NCBI GenBank assembly: GCA_003990745.1
Contig: RBNI01005111.1
Coordinates: forward strand, 1-13,011
DNA length: 13,011 nucleotides
From: Jimgerdemannia flammicorona
Lineage: Eukaryota > Mucoromycota > Endogonomycetes > Endogonales > Endogonaceae
Direction of reading: 5' to 3'
The notes beneath the pieces were generated by a model. That model was not told the DNA's origin, searched no databases, and saw nothing but the letters and a program-made list of their open reading frames with translations. Shown piece after piece: positions 5,509-11,445 of this stretch; the stretch's first letter is position 1; each line of letters starts with the position of its first letter. The translations under genes were made by a program, and so were the position numbers.

Positions 5509-6198
5509 TTAAATGGAGGAAATACGAACAATTAGATATTTACCTTCGACAATCGAACCCCGTTTAATGGCCAGAGATACGGACGCTTTAGAAATCTTAA
5601 GGTACTTAGCTGCATCTATCTGAGTCAAAAATTCTCTCACGATAAAACCATTTAAATCAGTTAAAGCTACCGCAGTAGCCTTATGATTATTTGCTCCCGA
5701 TTGGCCCGCGCTGATTTTTGCTCTCGTTTCCAATGAACGTGTAGAGCCTTTGAGGGTTTTACTAATTTGAATTTTAGTTTCCTCTTTATGCACATAACCA
5801 AGAGAGGACCCCGCATGAGGTAAGAAATTATATCGAAAAGCCGCTGGAAGGGAGAATAATAAATCGAGCCAATACTGCTCGAGTGCTAAGAGTTTAGCCG
5901 CATTTTCTTCATCAGAAAGGGCTGGGTCTATGATAAATTCTGCTACAAGTCTAACCATAAAGGTAGACAGTCCGTATAAAGCTAAAGCGTTTTGAAGATG
6001 TGGATTGCAAGAGCCGTATACTAAATGACTCATTAATCTGAGCCCAATATTCGCCGAGGAACCTACATACGCTCTTCCGGTAGAAATATGGATAATAGCA
6101 TAAACTCCCGCAACTCCTTTCAAAGTACAAATCATAGCCTTGAAAGATTCCGTTAGATGCAGACCAGTAAAATCCATAACCGAGTGAAGAAATTCCAT
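5509..6198 (-). CDS. GIY-YIG homing endonuclease, intact
   Basis: 229 residues. Homing endonucleases of this family cut intron-less or element-less alleles in the mitochondrion and so spread their own gene. GIY-YIG nuclease domain, about residues 28-125: GVY (31-33), YVG (44-46), catalytic Arg in GLRLMSH (R54), NPHLQNALALYGL (65-77), the conserved Glu in LLALEQYWLD (E107), and YNFLPHAGSSLGY (123-135). It is followed by a NUMOD3-like segment (EETKIQISKTLKG) and a C-terminal helix-turn-helix (DAAKYLKISKASVSLAIKRG). The start MEFLHSVMDFTGLHL matches the start region of the broken paralogue at 2465-3979. No UGA, UAG or hairpin insertion interrupts it. It appears free-standing: I see no group I intron core around it, and both neighbours are tRNA genes. 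A TTATAAGTA site lies 87 nt upstream. Confidence 0.9.
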   Translation of the reverse strand: MEFLHSVMDFTGLHLTESFKAMICTLKGVAGVYAIIHISTGRAYVGSSANIGLRLMSHLVYGSCNPHLQNALALYGLSTFMVRLVAEFIIDPALSDEENAAKLLALEQYWLDLLFSLPAAFRYNFLPHAGSSLGYVHKEETKIQISKTLKGSTRSLETRAKISAGQSGANNHKATAVALTDLNGFIVREFLTQIDAAKYLKISKASVSLAIKRGSIVEGKYLIVRISSI

Positions 6199-6284
6199 AG
6201 TCTATCATATATTTATCCTTTTTGTTATTCTTAATGTTTTGTCTATTATTTCAAGAGAGAATCAATTACATTATATACCCACTC

Positions 6285-6293
6285 TACTTATAA
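6285..6293 (-). promoter_or_regulatory. TTATAAGTA promoter-like site for the GIY-YIG gene
   Basis: One base different from ATATAAGTA. Its minus-strand context TCTTTATAAGTA is shared with the site at 8039-8047. It lies 87 nt before the start of the intact GIY-YIG gene, in the right orientation. Confidence 0.45.
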
Positions 6294-6488
6294 AGATTTC
6301 AGAGTAAAACTAAAAATCTTACACGACAACACAAGAGGGTATTGTTCCCTTTTCTCCCAAAAGATGTTGTGTGCCCGCCTCAGCCCCTGAGCAACATTCG
6401 GTGTTTATAGATTATGGGGGCCCGTTTATAGAGGGCGAGATTTAGCCTGCTATTTTAGGTTAAAGTCACGATCATTTTGGATTTTCCC

Positions 6489-6553
6489 GCCCCCCCCCTA
6501 ACGGGGAGGGGGTTGCCCCCCCCCCCCTAAGGGGGGGGGGGCTAGTCCTCGGG
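6489..6553. repeat. 65-bp GC element identical to 4069-4133
   Basis: Same sequence as 4069-4133 in direct orientation. The left flank differs immediately (CCCG against CTGG), and the right flank diverges after CTCGGG. Confidence 0.85.
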
Positions 6554-6973
6554 CCGGGGGATTAGAAATAATTATCACTTTACGTCCAATTGCGGTAAAC
6601 GAGTGCCATCCCTTGTAGGTTAGTCCCTTGTTACCCCGCTGTACCCCTACAAATGATCAGTTGGAACAGTGGACTATTATTATGGACTCTTTTTTAACCT
6701 CAAAACCACATATTCGGGCTATCCCTATACCCCTATTTAGGTTTACCCCCCTCCTCAATCACAGCAATCCTCTTTTATATGGTATTTATTAGGAAAGAAC
6801 CTACGCTTGATTTAGCCTTATCTTATTACCGGGTATAGGGACAGCCCTACTGGTTAAAATCAATACAAATCCATCTCTTCGGAAATATACCTACTGTACC
6901 TTTCCTATTCAGGTTCATATAAAGAAAACAAATAGAGTGACATGCTATTAAATTTCATCCAGAAATTATCAAA

Positions 6974-7044
6974 TAGGAGATAGTAGAATCGAACTACTGC
7001 TGTGTACGTGTAAAGTACATACTCTACCACTAAGTGAATCCCCT
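6974..7044 (-). tRNA. trnV: tRNA-Val (UAC)
   Basis: 71 nt. Acceptor AGGGGAT/ATCTCCT with one G-U; D arm ACT...AGT; anticodon stem TGTAC/GTACA with loop TTTACAC (anticodon UAC); T arm AGTAG-TTCGATT-CTACT; discriminator A. Ends 10 nt from tRNA-Ser on the same strand, so the two are probably processed from one transcript. Confidence 0.92.
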
Positions 7045-7054
7045 GGTTACATTG

Positions 7055-7140
7055 TGGATATAGTTGGATTTGAACCAACAGGGACAGTAATATCCCAAAG
7101 TTTAGCAAACTTCCACCTTAACCGATTCAGTCATATATCC
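7055..7140 (-). tRNA. trnS1: tRNA-Ser (GCU)
   Basis: 86 nt with a long variable arm (GGGA...TCCC), as in class II tRNAs. Acceptor GGATATA/TATATCC; anticodon stem GAAGT/ACTTT with loop TTGCTAA (anticodon GCU, reads AGY); T arm GTTGG-TTCAAAT-CCAAC; discriminator A. The D arm is complete, unlike the armless animal form. Confidence 0.92.
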
Positions 7141-7622
7141 TGGTCCATATTATTTATTATTTTTCGCGATAACTTAATCGCGGGCAAAAAAAAAAGGGGC
7201 AGAGTCAATACAGATTCCTATTTTCCCTAAAGAGTATCAGATAAATATTATTCCCAATTTGGATACGGCTTTTCCCCGGCCCCCCAAAGGGGGGAGGGTG
7301 GCCAGCGTTTTTTTTTTGCAAGACGGCGCTCGTCGCTTGCCGCAAAAAAAAAAAGAGCGCCGTGGCACCCCCCCGGTGGTTCTTATATCAATCCTTTTAT
7401 CTTCCATATTTGAATCGAATAAAAGCGTTTTAAATCGTCACGCCACGGCGCCGTAGGATTAGACAGCATAAAACGAGGTGTATATACCCATATCTTTATA
7501 AGCCAAAATCTATATATATATTTTAGATCCGCAAAAAAAAAATACAACAACAGGGGCACCCCGCAACGAAACCCAATACGAATAGGGATCCCACTAGACT
7601 CGCAAACCCTCTTATTGAAGAT
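7141..7622. other. spacer with hairpins, no gene
   Basis: Contains TTCGCGAT/ATCGCGGG (about 7164-7184) and the composite element at 7266-7381. The rest is AT-rich with no supportable frame; short frames here are translated GC element. Confidence 0.6.
7266..7381. repeat. nested composite hairpin element, copy 2
   Basis: Matches 1240-1352 almost base for base through the outer hairpin, the inner T-run/GCAAGACGGCGCTCGTCGCTTGC/A-run element and the closing CGCCGTGGCAC. The right border CCCCCCCGGTGGTT matches the element at 3157-3209 and not copy 1. Confidence 0.85.
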
Positions 7623-7696
7623 TGCCGGTTAGAAGAGTCGAACTTCTACTCGATTGTTTACAAAACAATAGCTTTATCCAATTAAGCTAAACCGGC
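7623..7696 (-). tRNA. trnT: tRNA-Thr (UGU)
   Basis: 74 nt. Acceptor GCCGGTT/AACCGGC; D stem GCTT/AAGC with loop AATTGGATA; anticodon stem ATTGT/ACAAT with loop TTTGTAA (anticodon UGU); T arm AGAAG-TTCGACT-CTTCT; discriminator A. A normal fungal tRNA-Thr, with no sign of the yeast-type tRNA-Thr that reads CUN. Confidence 0.93.
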
Positions 7697-8084
7697 AAAT
7701 TGAGGGGGGCAGTCAACCGATTCAGGTTTATATGAAGAATAATACTATGATAATAATGATAATAATGATTATTAACTCCACTATGGGGGGTAGTAATAGC
7801 GTAGCTATCGCTCGGAGTTAAAGGCCTAGTCCATTGAGATTCGGTCGAAGACTCTGACCTAGCCGGAATCAATGGGCGGGCCCCTTTAGATGAGGGGGCT
7901 TATCGAGCGTTGTATGAAACCAAATCATAACGAATAAGCCACACCATACTCCCGACACATTTTCATCACCCCATGTGTGTTTCATTTCTCGTTCAAACCT
8001 CTCCCTTGATCTCGGTCAGCTTGTAGGTTATCTTCCTATACTTATAAAGAAAATTTAAACTAAAAATAGAACGATAAAAGGCTG
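7697..8084. other. spacer upstream of tRNA-Thr
   Basis: No gene recognised. Holds a short TAATGATAA repeat (about 7745-7775) and the promoter-like site at 8039-8047. The only open frame, on the minus strand, is low-complexity and not convincing. Confidence 0.5.
8039..8047 (-). promoter_or_regulatory. TTATAAGTA promoter-like site
   Basis: Minus-strand TCTTTATAAGTA, the same twelve bases as upstream of the intact GIY-YIG gene. The first gene downstream on that strand is tRNA-Thr (7696), then tRNA-Ser and tRNA-Val. Confidence 0.4.
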
Positions 8085-8396
8085 GTGGGGTACTTCCTTA
8101 TATGTTTTCTTGATTCCTTCGGACTTGCCCCCCCCCCTTTAGGGGGGGGGGCTACCGCTGGCCATCCCCGCCAGTTGCTCCCCCCTTCTTTGAAGGGGGG
8201 GAGCAAGTCCGGAGGAGGGTCCGGAGGAGTTGTTTTTTTTTTTTCAAAGAAAAAAAAAAAACTACAACCATTTAAATTTTACGAATTCCATCTTCACCCT
8301 CTTTATCTGCAGGGCATACCAGGTTTCCATTGGGTATTATTACTCCAATTTATTACAGTCCCCGGGGTTTTACTTTATTTATTAAGCAGATTTTAA
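8085..8396 (+). pseudogene. unidentified hydrophobic ORF fragments around hairpin insertions
   Basis: Open from GTG 8085 to TAA 8394. The middle (about 8126-8265) is translated hairpin sequence: C-run/G-run, TGCTCCCCCC/GGGGGGGAGCA, and a T-run/A-run hairpin. Only the ends look like ordinary coding sequence: GYFLICFLDSFG at the start and a hydrophobic C terminus (GFHWVLLLQFITVPGVLLYL...). No family recognised; I cannot exclude chance. Confidence 0.25.
8126..8265. repeat. cluster of three hairpins
   Basis: CTTGCCCC...GGGGCTA (8125-8154), TGCTCCCCCCTTC/GAAGGGGGGGAGCA (8176-8205) and GTTTTTTTTTTTT/AAAAAAAAAAAAC (8230-8262), plus a direct repeat GTCCGGAGGAG (8208-8218 and 8219-8229). CGGACTTGC at the left and GCAAGTCCG at the right form an outer inverted repeat. 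Confidence 0.75.
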
Positions 8397-8690
8397 CGGC
8401 TTGTCTACGTCCCCGTCCGCCCCCCTGTATACATAAATATGGAACAGGGGGGTCTAAAGGGGAGGGCCACGGCGCTCGTCGCTGGCCCCCCCCTACGGGG
8501 AGGGGTGAAGTACTACCTCTAACCATCCTTTACTATAATCTTTACTACTTCTAACGGTTCTTTAATGGCGGTTTATTTACCAACTAGGCCCGGAGGGCCT
8601 CACCCTCCAGGGCCGAGACCGACCCTGTCGGGCTAGTTTACTATTACAAAGGGGGTAAACACGCTTCAGATATCGGATCGTGGTTAGACT
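8397..8690. other. spacer with GC hairpins
   Basis: No gene recognised. Holds the canonical-core hairpin GGGCCACGGCG-CTCGT-CGCTGGCCC (8464-8488), C/G-run hairpins (8484-8506), and GGCCCGGAGGGC...GGGCC (about 8588-8615). Confidence 0.6.
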
Positions 8691-8724
8691 TTATACCCCT
8701 TTTATGCCTTTAGGAGTTCCACTA

Positions 8725-8804
8725 GCCCCCGCCCCGTCTTCTTTATAAGAAGACGGGGCCGGGGGCAAGTCGGCGGAGCCGAGGGCCCGGAGGGGTCCCC
8801 GGGG
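8725..8804. mobile_element. GC double-hairpin insertion with ACTA target duplication
   Basis: Flanked by ACTA (8721-8724 and 8805-8808). Contains GCCCCCG-CCCCGTCTTCTT/AAGAAGACGGGG-C-CGGGGGC and a second GC-rich part with GGCCC. The net insertion is 84 bp, a multiple of three. Confidence 0.75.
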
Positions 8805-8872
8805 ACTACCATCAACAATTGCTTTCTGTAAAGCTTTAGACCCATGGTTTATTAAACCTAAATGGTTAACGG

Positions 8873-8911
8873 TTTTTTTTTCCAGGGCGGACATGTGCCC
8901 GCAGAAAAAAA
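8873..8911. repeat. A/T-run hairpin with AGGGCGGACATGTGCCCGCAG core
   Basis: T-run and A-run arms around a 21-base core at 8884-8904. The core's exact reverse complement is at 9692-9712, inside the LAGLIDADG frame. Confidence 0.85.
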
Positions 8912-8925
8912 AATTCAGAACCGGT

Positions 8926-8961
8926 CCCCGGCCGGAAGGCGCCAGGCTAGCCCGGCCGGGG
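8926..8961. repeat. GC hairpin (CCCCGGCCGG arms)
   Basis: Ten-base arms CCCCGGCCGG/CCGGCCGGGG around AAGGCGCCAGGCTAGC. Inverted relative of 941-976. Confidence 0.85.
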
Positions 8962-9047
8962 CAGGATACTAATCCTATCGAGAACCTATTACTAGCTCGA
9001 TACCGGTTGAGATTATGAATTTTTAATCTTTGACTCCATTTTGATCT

Positions 9048-9558
9048 CTATTTATATGGAAAATCGAAAAATTGTCAAAAAACTACATTTCCCCCCTGGG
9101 CTCCTGGGTAAGCTTACACCAGGAGCCCAGGGCCCAAACGTCAAAATCTAACCCTTGCTACGTTTATATGGAAAAAAAAACAACTTACAATGCTTGTGCA
9201 TTTAAATTGGTAAGATTTGTAGTTGTTGTAGTTTACGTTTACGTTTATTGTCTTTAGTATATTGAGAACCATTTAATTCTAACTAGTAATAAATACTAAG
9301 ATGTTAAATATTAGTGCATATCTTCTGCATCATGAATCTATGTACATAATAAAATCGGGCGTGAATAACATAGGCTTGAAGGCAGGCGACACCTCTATAG
9401 AGGAGAAGTTCTTAAATAATAAGTACCTCTAAATAGCATACCTGATCGAACAAAGACATTCACCGATGTTCGGGATGCCTTTAATCATTTAGCCGCACGA
9501 ATTTGAGAAGAAAACCTTTTAACTAAAACATTATTAGTATCATACACATAAACTGCTA
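9048..9558. other. spacer with a long palindrome, no gene seen
   Basis: Contains the palindrome CCTGGGCTCCTGG.../...CCAGGAGCCCAGG (9095-9131), close to 4705-4730 but with one extra A. TTTATATGGAAAA occurs twice (9051-9063 and 9163-9175). The rest is AT-rich. I searched 9300-9558 for the first LAGLIDADG motif of the gene at 9559 and for group I core elements, and found neither. Confidence 0.5.
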
Positions 9559-10188
9559 ATGCCTTCGTTGGTGTCAAACCGGACAATTTTCCTGATTTGG
9601 CTGCACAATCTTAGCTCGAACCTCAGGAGAATTTTTCTATCCAAAGAAGAACCAGCTGTAGATTTAAAGTTATACCGCATTTTTTGTTTTTCTGCGGGCA
9701 CATGTCCGCCCTTAGAAAAAAAAAAAAACCGGCCGGGAGTATTTACTAAGTTAGCTCACTATTGTTCTAGTTTGCCACACGCTGCTAAAACGTCTTCTAT
9801 TAGATCGGGGGTATGGTCTTTTGGGATTAGTTTTAATACTAGATCTCTCCCGTGTTTTACCGAATTATATTCTTTATTTTACATTAATGGAATTAAGGGA
9901 ATTCCTTTAGATATTTTTAATCTTCTTTCACCTATTGCCTTAGCACATATGATCATGGGCGACGGCGGGTGGACAGGGTCTGGACTTAAACTTTGTACGC
10001 ATTCTTTCTCAGTTCCCGATTGTGTTCGACTAATGAACGTTTTAATGATCCGATATCGGCTTAATTGCACACTACATTATGACCATGGCCTTCCAGTAAT
10101 CTATATCAAAGCTAACTCTATGCCTTTATTGCGATCAATTGTTTTAGAACATATGGATCCTTCTATGCTTTATAAGTTGGGACTTTAG
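9559..10188 (+). pseudogene. LAGLIDADG homing endonuclease, C-terminal half, with hairpin insertion
   Basis: From residue 61 (VFTKLAHYCSS...) the protein follows the LAGLIDADG family of fungal mitochondrial introns: FNTRSLPCFTELYSLFY, the second catalytic motif ALAHMIMGDGGW (residues 127-138, with the acidic Asp in GDG), CTHSFSVPDCVRLMNVLMIRY, and the typical end HMDPSMLYKLGL. The first LAGLIDADG motif is not found; residues 1-40 do not resemble the family. Residues about 42-60 (FCFSAGTCPPLEKKK...) are translated hairpin (about 9683-9738) inserted just before the recognisable part. The frame stays open through it, but with only one motif the protein is probably inactive unless it dimerises. 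Host intron not identified. Confidence 0.8.
9683..9732. mobile_element. hairpin insertion within the LAGLIDADG frame
   Basis: Core CTGCGGGCACATGTCCGCCCT (9692-9712) flanked by T- and A-runs and a CCGGCCGGG tail. It is an inverted copy of the 8873-8911 element. ATTT is present on both sides (9679-9682 and 9741-9744) and may be the target duplication, giving a net 62 bp, but that would place the upstream part in another frame. Confidence 0.7.
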
Positions 10189-10239
10189 TGAGCATTAGTG
10201 TTCTCCATTTTCTCCTGCACAAACCCTTTTGGGTTTACC

Positions 10240-10434
10240 CCCCCGATGGGCCAGCGACTAGCGCCGTGGTTTTTGTCTAAAGACAAAAACCACGGTCGCA
10301 TGCACCGTGTCGCGGAGCCAGAGGCACAGCGCCACTGTGCTAGCGCCGTGTTTGTTTTAACAAACACGGTCGCACGCACCGTGCCTTTGTCTAAAGACAA
10401 AGGCACTGTGCTAGCGCCGTGTCCATCGGGGACC
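10240..10434. repeat. compound GC hairpin array, copy 2
   Basis: Begins GGGCCAGCGACTAGCGCCGTGG, the canonical core arm, then a chain of palindromes: GGTTTTTGTC/GACAAAAACC, CACGGT/ACCGTG, CCGTGTTTGTT/AACAAACACGG and GTGCCTTTGTC/GACAAAGGCAC. Bases 10295-10434 match 1-140 with few differences. It looks like repeated insertion of hairpins into hairpins. Confidence 0.88.
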
Positions 10435-10656
10435 CTCACCTCGCTCCAAAAGTTAAGGCTATGGCGAGGGATAATTGGAATCCCGGGTAGACGGGGTGGC
10501 CTTACTGGTTTATTTCAATACAAATCGCTCAAAGCCAAATCTCAAATAATTTAGAATTTTCGAAACATATTTTTAGATCTGTACCCCCCACCTCTCCACA
10601 TTTTTCTATATAGCAGTAAATATACCAAGCGTTAGATTTTAGGGTTTTGAATTTCA

Positions 10657-10665
10657 ATATAAGTA
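10657..10665 (+). promoter_or_regulatory. ATATAAGTA promoter-like nonanucleotide
   Basis: Exact motif, 205 nt before the ATG at 10870. The upstream context (TTAGATTTTAGGGTTTTG, from 10632) resembles that at 2996. Confidence 0.5.
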
Positions 10666-10869
10666 ATGATAATAAGAAAACCCCTTTACTCTTCATCTGG
10701 GTACTCCTGGTAAAGGGTTATTATTTTTAGTCTAATGGTTCCGCGTGTGGTGGACTAGATCCATTTAAACGTCTTTAAACCGCTTTAAAAATTTTGGTAA
10801 CCAATCCGCTTGCAATTATTATCGATCTATAAAGGAAACTCTAATTAACATATATTTTAGATTATCAAC

Positions 10870-11445
10870 ATGGAACTAGGTTTTTTTGAGGAACAGCGAA
10901 CAGTTATCGATCTAAAAATATATATATATATATTTTTCAATTTTTATATATATATAAAAATCGTTATAGTTGCCACCCCTGCGGGGTCGCTTTTTTGTCT
11001 TGGTTTTAGATTCAAGACAAAAAAGGATGATCATATTTTAGTTTTTGTAGATTTTATTCAGTTCTTCCCGGAAGTGAGTGCGAACGGTGTTAGTCTGTAT
11101 GTTCTCCTAGATTTTAGTACCCTCTTGGGGGTTTATTGTGACCTCGGAATGATCTCTGCACCAACAGCTATGGAGATTCTTGGTAATTTGAGTCGGGATG
11201 CCTATCCCAATTCTTGTCTTGTATGGGCTCATGGTATTGATGTTCTACTTGATCTTATGCCGCTTGCCAACAACTTGGATCTTACAGTGTTGGAACACAA
11301 TTTTTACGAATTTTCAGGGTATCCCGACCTTGAAATGGTTCTTAAGGCTCAATTAAGTGATTACAACGCGGTTTGTAACCACGAATGTAGTGATGTATTA
11401 AGCGATGGGCTTATTTATTCAGATAAATCTACGGATTCAGAATAG
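10870..11445 (+). CDS. unidentified acidic protein with two in-frame hairpin insertions
   Basis: 191 residues from ATG 10870 to TAG 11443. I do not recognise it. Residues 14-31 are translated double hairpin (10910-10963, 54 bp). About residues 37-53 come from a second hairpin pair (about 10977-11027, 51 bp). Both lengths are multiples of three and carry no stop, which suggests selection to keep the frame. The rest (from DDHILVFVDFIQFFPEV) is acidic, with many Asp and Glu, no signal peptide and no clear membrane segment. Codon use differs from atp6: CTT, CTC and TTG are common for Leu, whereas atp6 prefers TTA, hinting at outside origin such as a mitochondrial plasmid. The same frame stays open for 64 codons past the TAG, to UGA 11638. 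Confidence 0.55.
   Translation: MELGFFEEQRTVIDLKIYIYIFFNFYIYIKIVIVATPAGSLFCLGFRFKTKKDDHILVFVDFIQFFPEVSANGVSLYVLLDFSTLLGVYCDLGMISAPTAMEILGNLSRDAYPNSCLVWAHGIDVLLDLMPLANNLDLTVLEHNFYEFSGYPDLEMVLKAQLSDYNAVCNHECSDVLSDGLIYSDKSTDSE
10910..10963. mobile_element. AT-rich double-hairpin insertion with ATCG target duplication
   Basis: Two stems, AAAAATATATA.../...TATATTTTT and ATTTTTATATA.../...TATAAAAAT, joined by C. ATCG precedes it (10906-10909) and ends it (10960-10963). Same design as 2749-2803, which has TCGA. Confidence 0.75.
10977..11027. repeat. mixed double hairpin inside the ORF
   Basis: GC hairpin ACCCC-TGC-GGGGT, two spacer bases, then CTTTTTTGTCTTG/CAAGACAAAAAAG with loop GTTTTAGATT. 51 bp. 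No target duplication is obvious, so insertion is inferred only from the double-hairpin form. Confidence 0.65.

Larger units (their letters stand above)
6199..6973. other. spacer upstream of the GIY-YIG gene, with a GC element
   Basis: No gene recognised. Contains the minus-strand promoter-like site (6285-6293), an inverted pair ACACAAC.../GTTGTGT (about 6324 and 6364), the GC element at 6489-6553, and an AT-rich stretch at 6560-6960. Part of that stretch (TACTGGTTAAAATCAATACAAATC, 6848-6871) resembles 10503-10526. Confidence 0.5.
8691..9047 (-). pseudogene. unidentified reading frame cut by three hairpin insertions
   Basis: Minus-strand pieces with ordinary codon use, separated by hairpins. 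8961-9047: a basic stretch (KWSQRLKIHNLNRYRASNRF, then SIGLVSC). 8809-8872: TVNHLGLINHGSKALQKAIV. 8691-8724: SGTPKGIKGV and stop. The hairpins are at 8926-8960, about 8873-8911 and 8725-8804. Removing the last with one ACTA joins the last two pieces in frame; it is in frame even when present (84 bp). A UAG lies just before the first piece. I do not recognise the product; a lost endonuclease or ribosomal-type protein is possible. Confidence 0.35.
10189..10869. other. compound hairpin array and 5' leader of the next ORF
   Basis: 10240-10434 is the hairpin array (see separate entry). Frames open on both strands here are an effect of the palindromes. 10435-10560 has a short frame (GGLTGLFQYKSLKAKSQII, stop 10552) that I do not recognise. 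The promoter-like site is at 10657-10665, followed by a leader hairpin CCCTTTAC/GTAAAGGG (10683-10717). Confidence 0.6.

Noticed and set aside
5509..6198. The GIY-YIG gene as part of an intron
   Set aside because: No group I P/Q/R/S elements or exon sequence were found around it on the minus strand; it lies between tRNA genes on opposite strands.
7687..7872. 61-residue minus-strand frame beside tRNA-Thr
   Set aside because: It overlaps the tRNA gene and the TAATGATAA repeat, and its composition is low-complexity without family resemblance.
9879..10070. Minus-strand frame under the LAGLIDADG gene
   Set aside because: Antisense shadow of clearly recognisable LAGLIDADG coding sequence.
10185..10554. 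Overlapping reading frames on both strands
   Set aside because: Mostly translation of the palindromic hairpin array, which opens frames on both strands at once.
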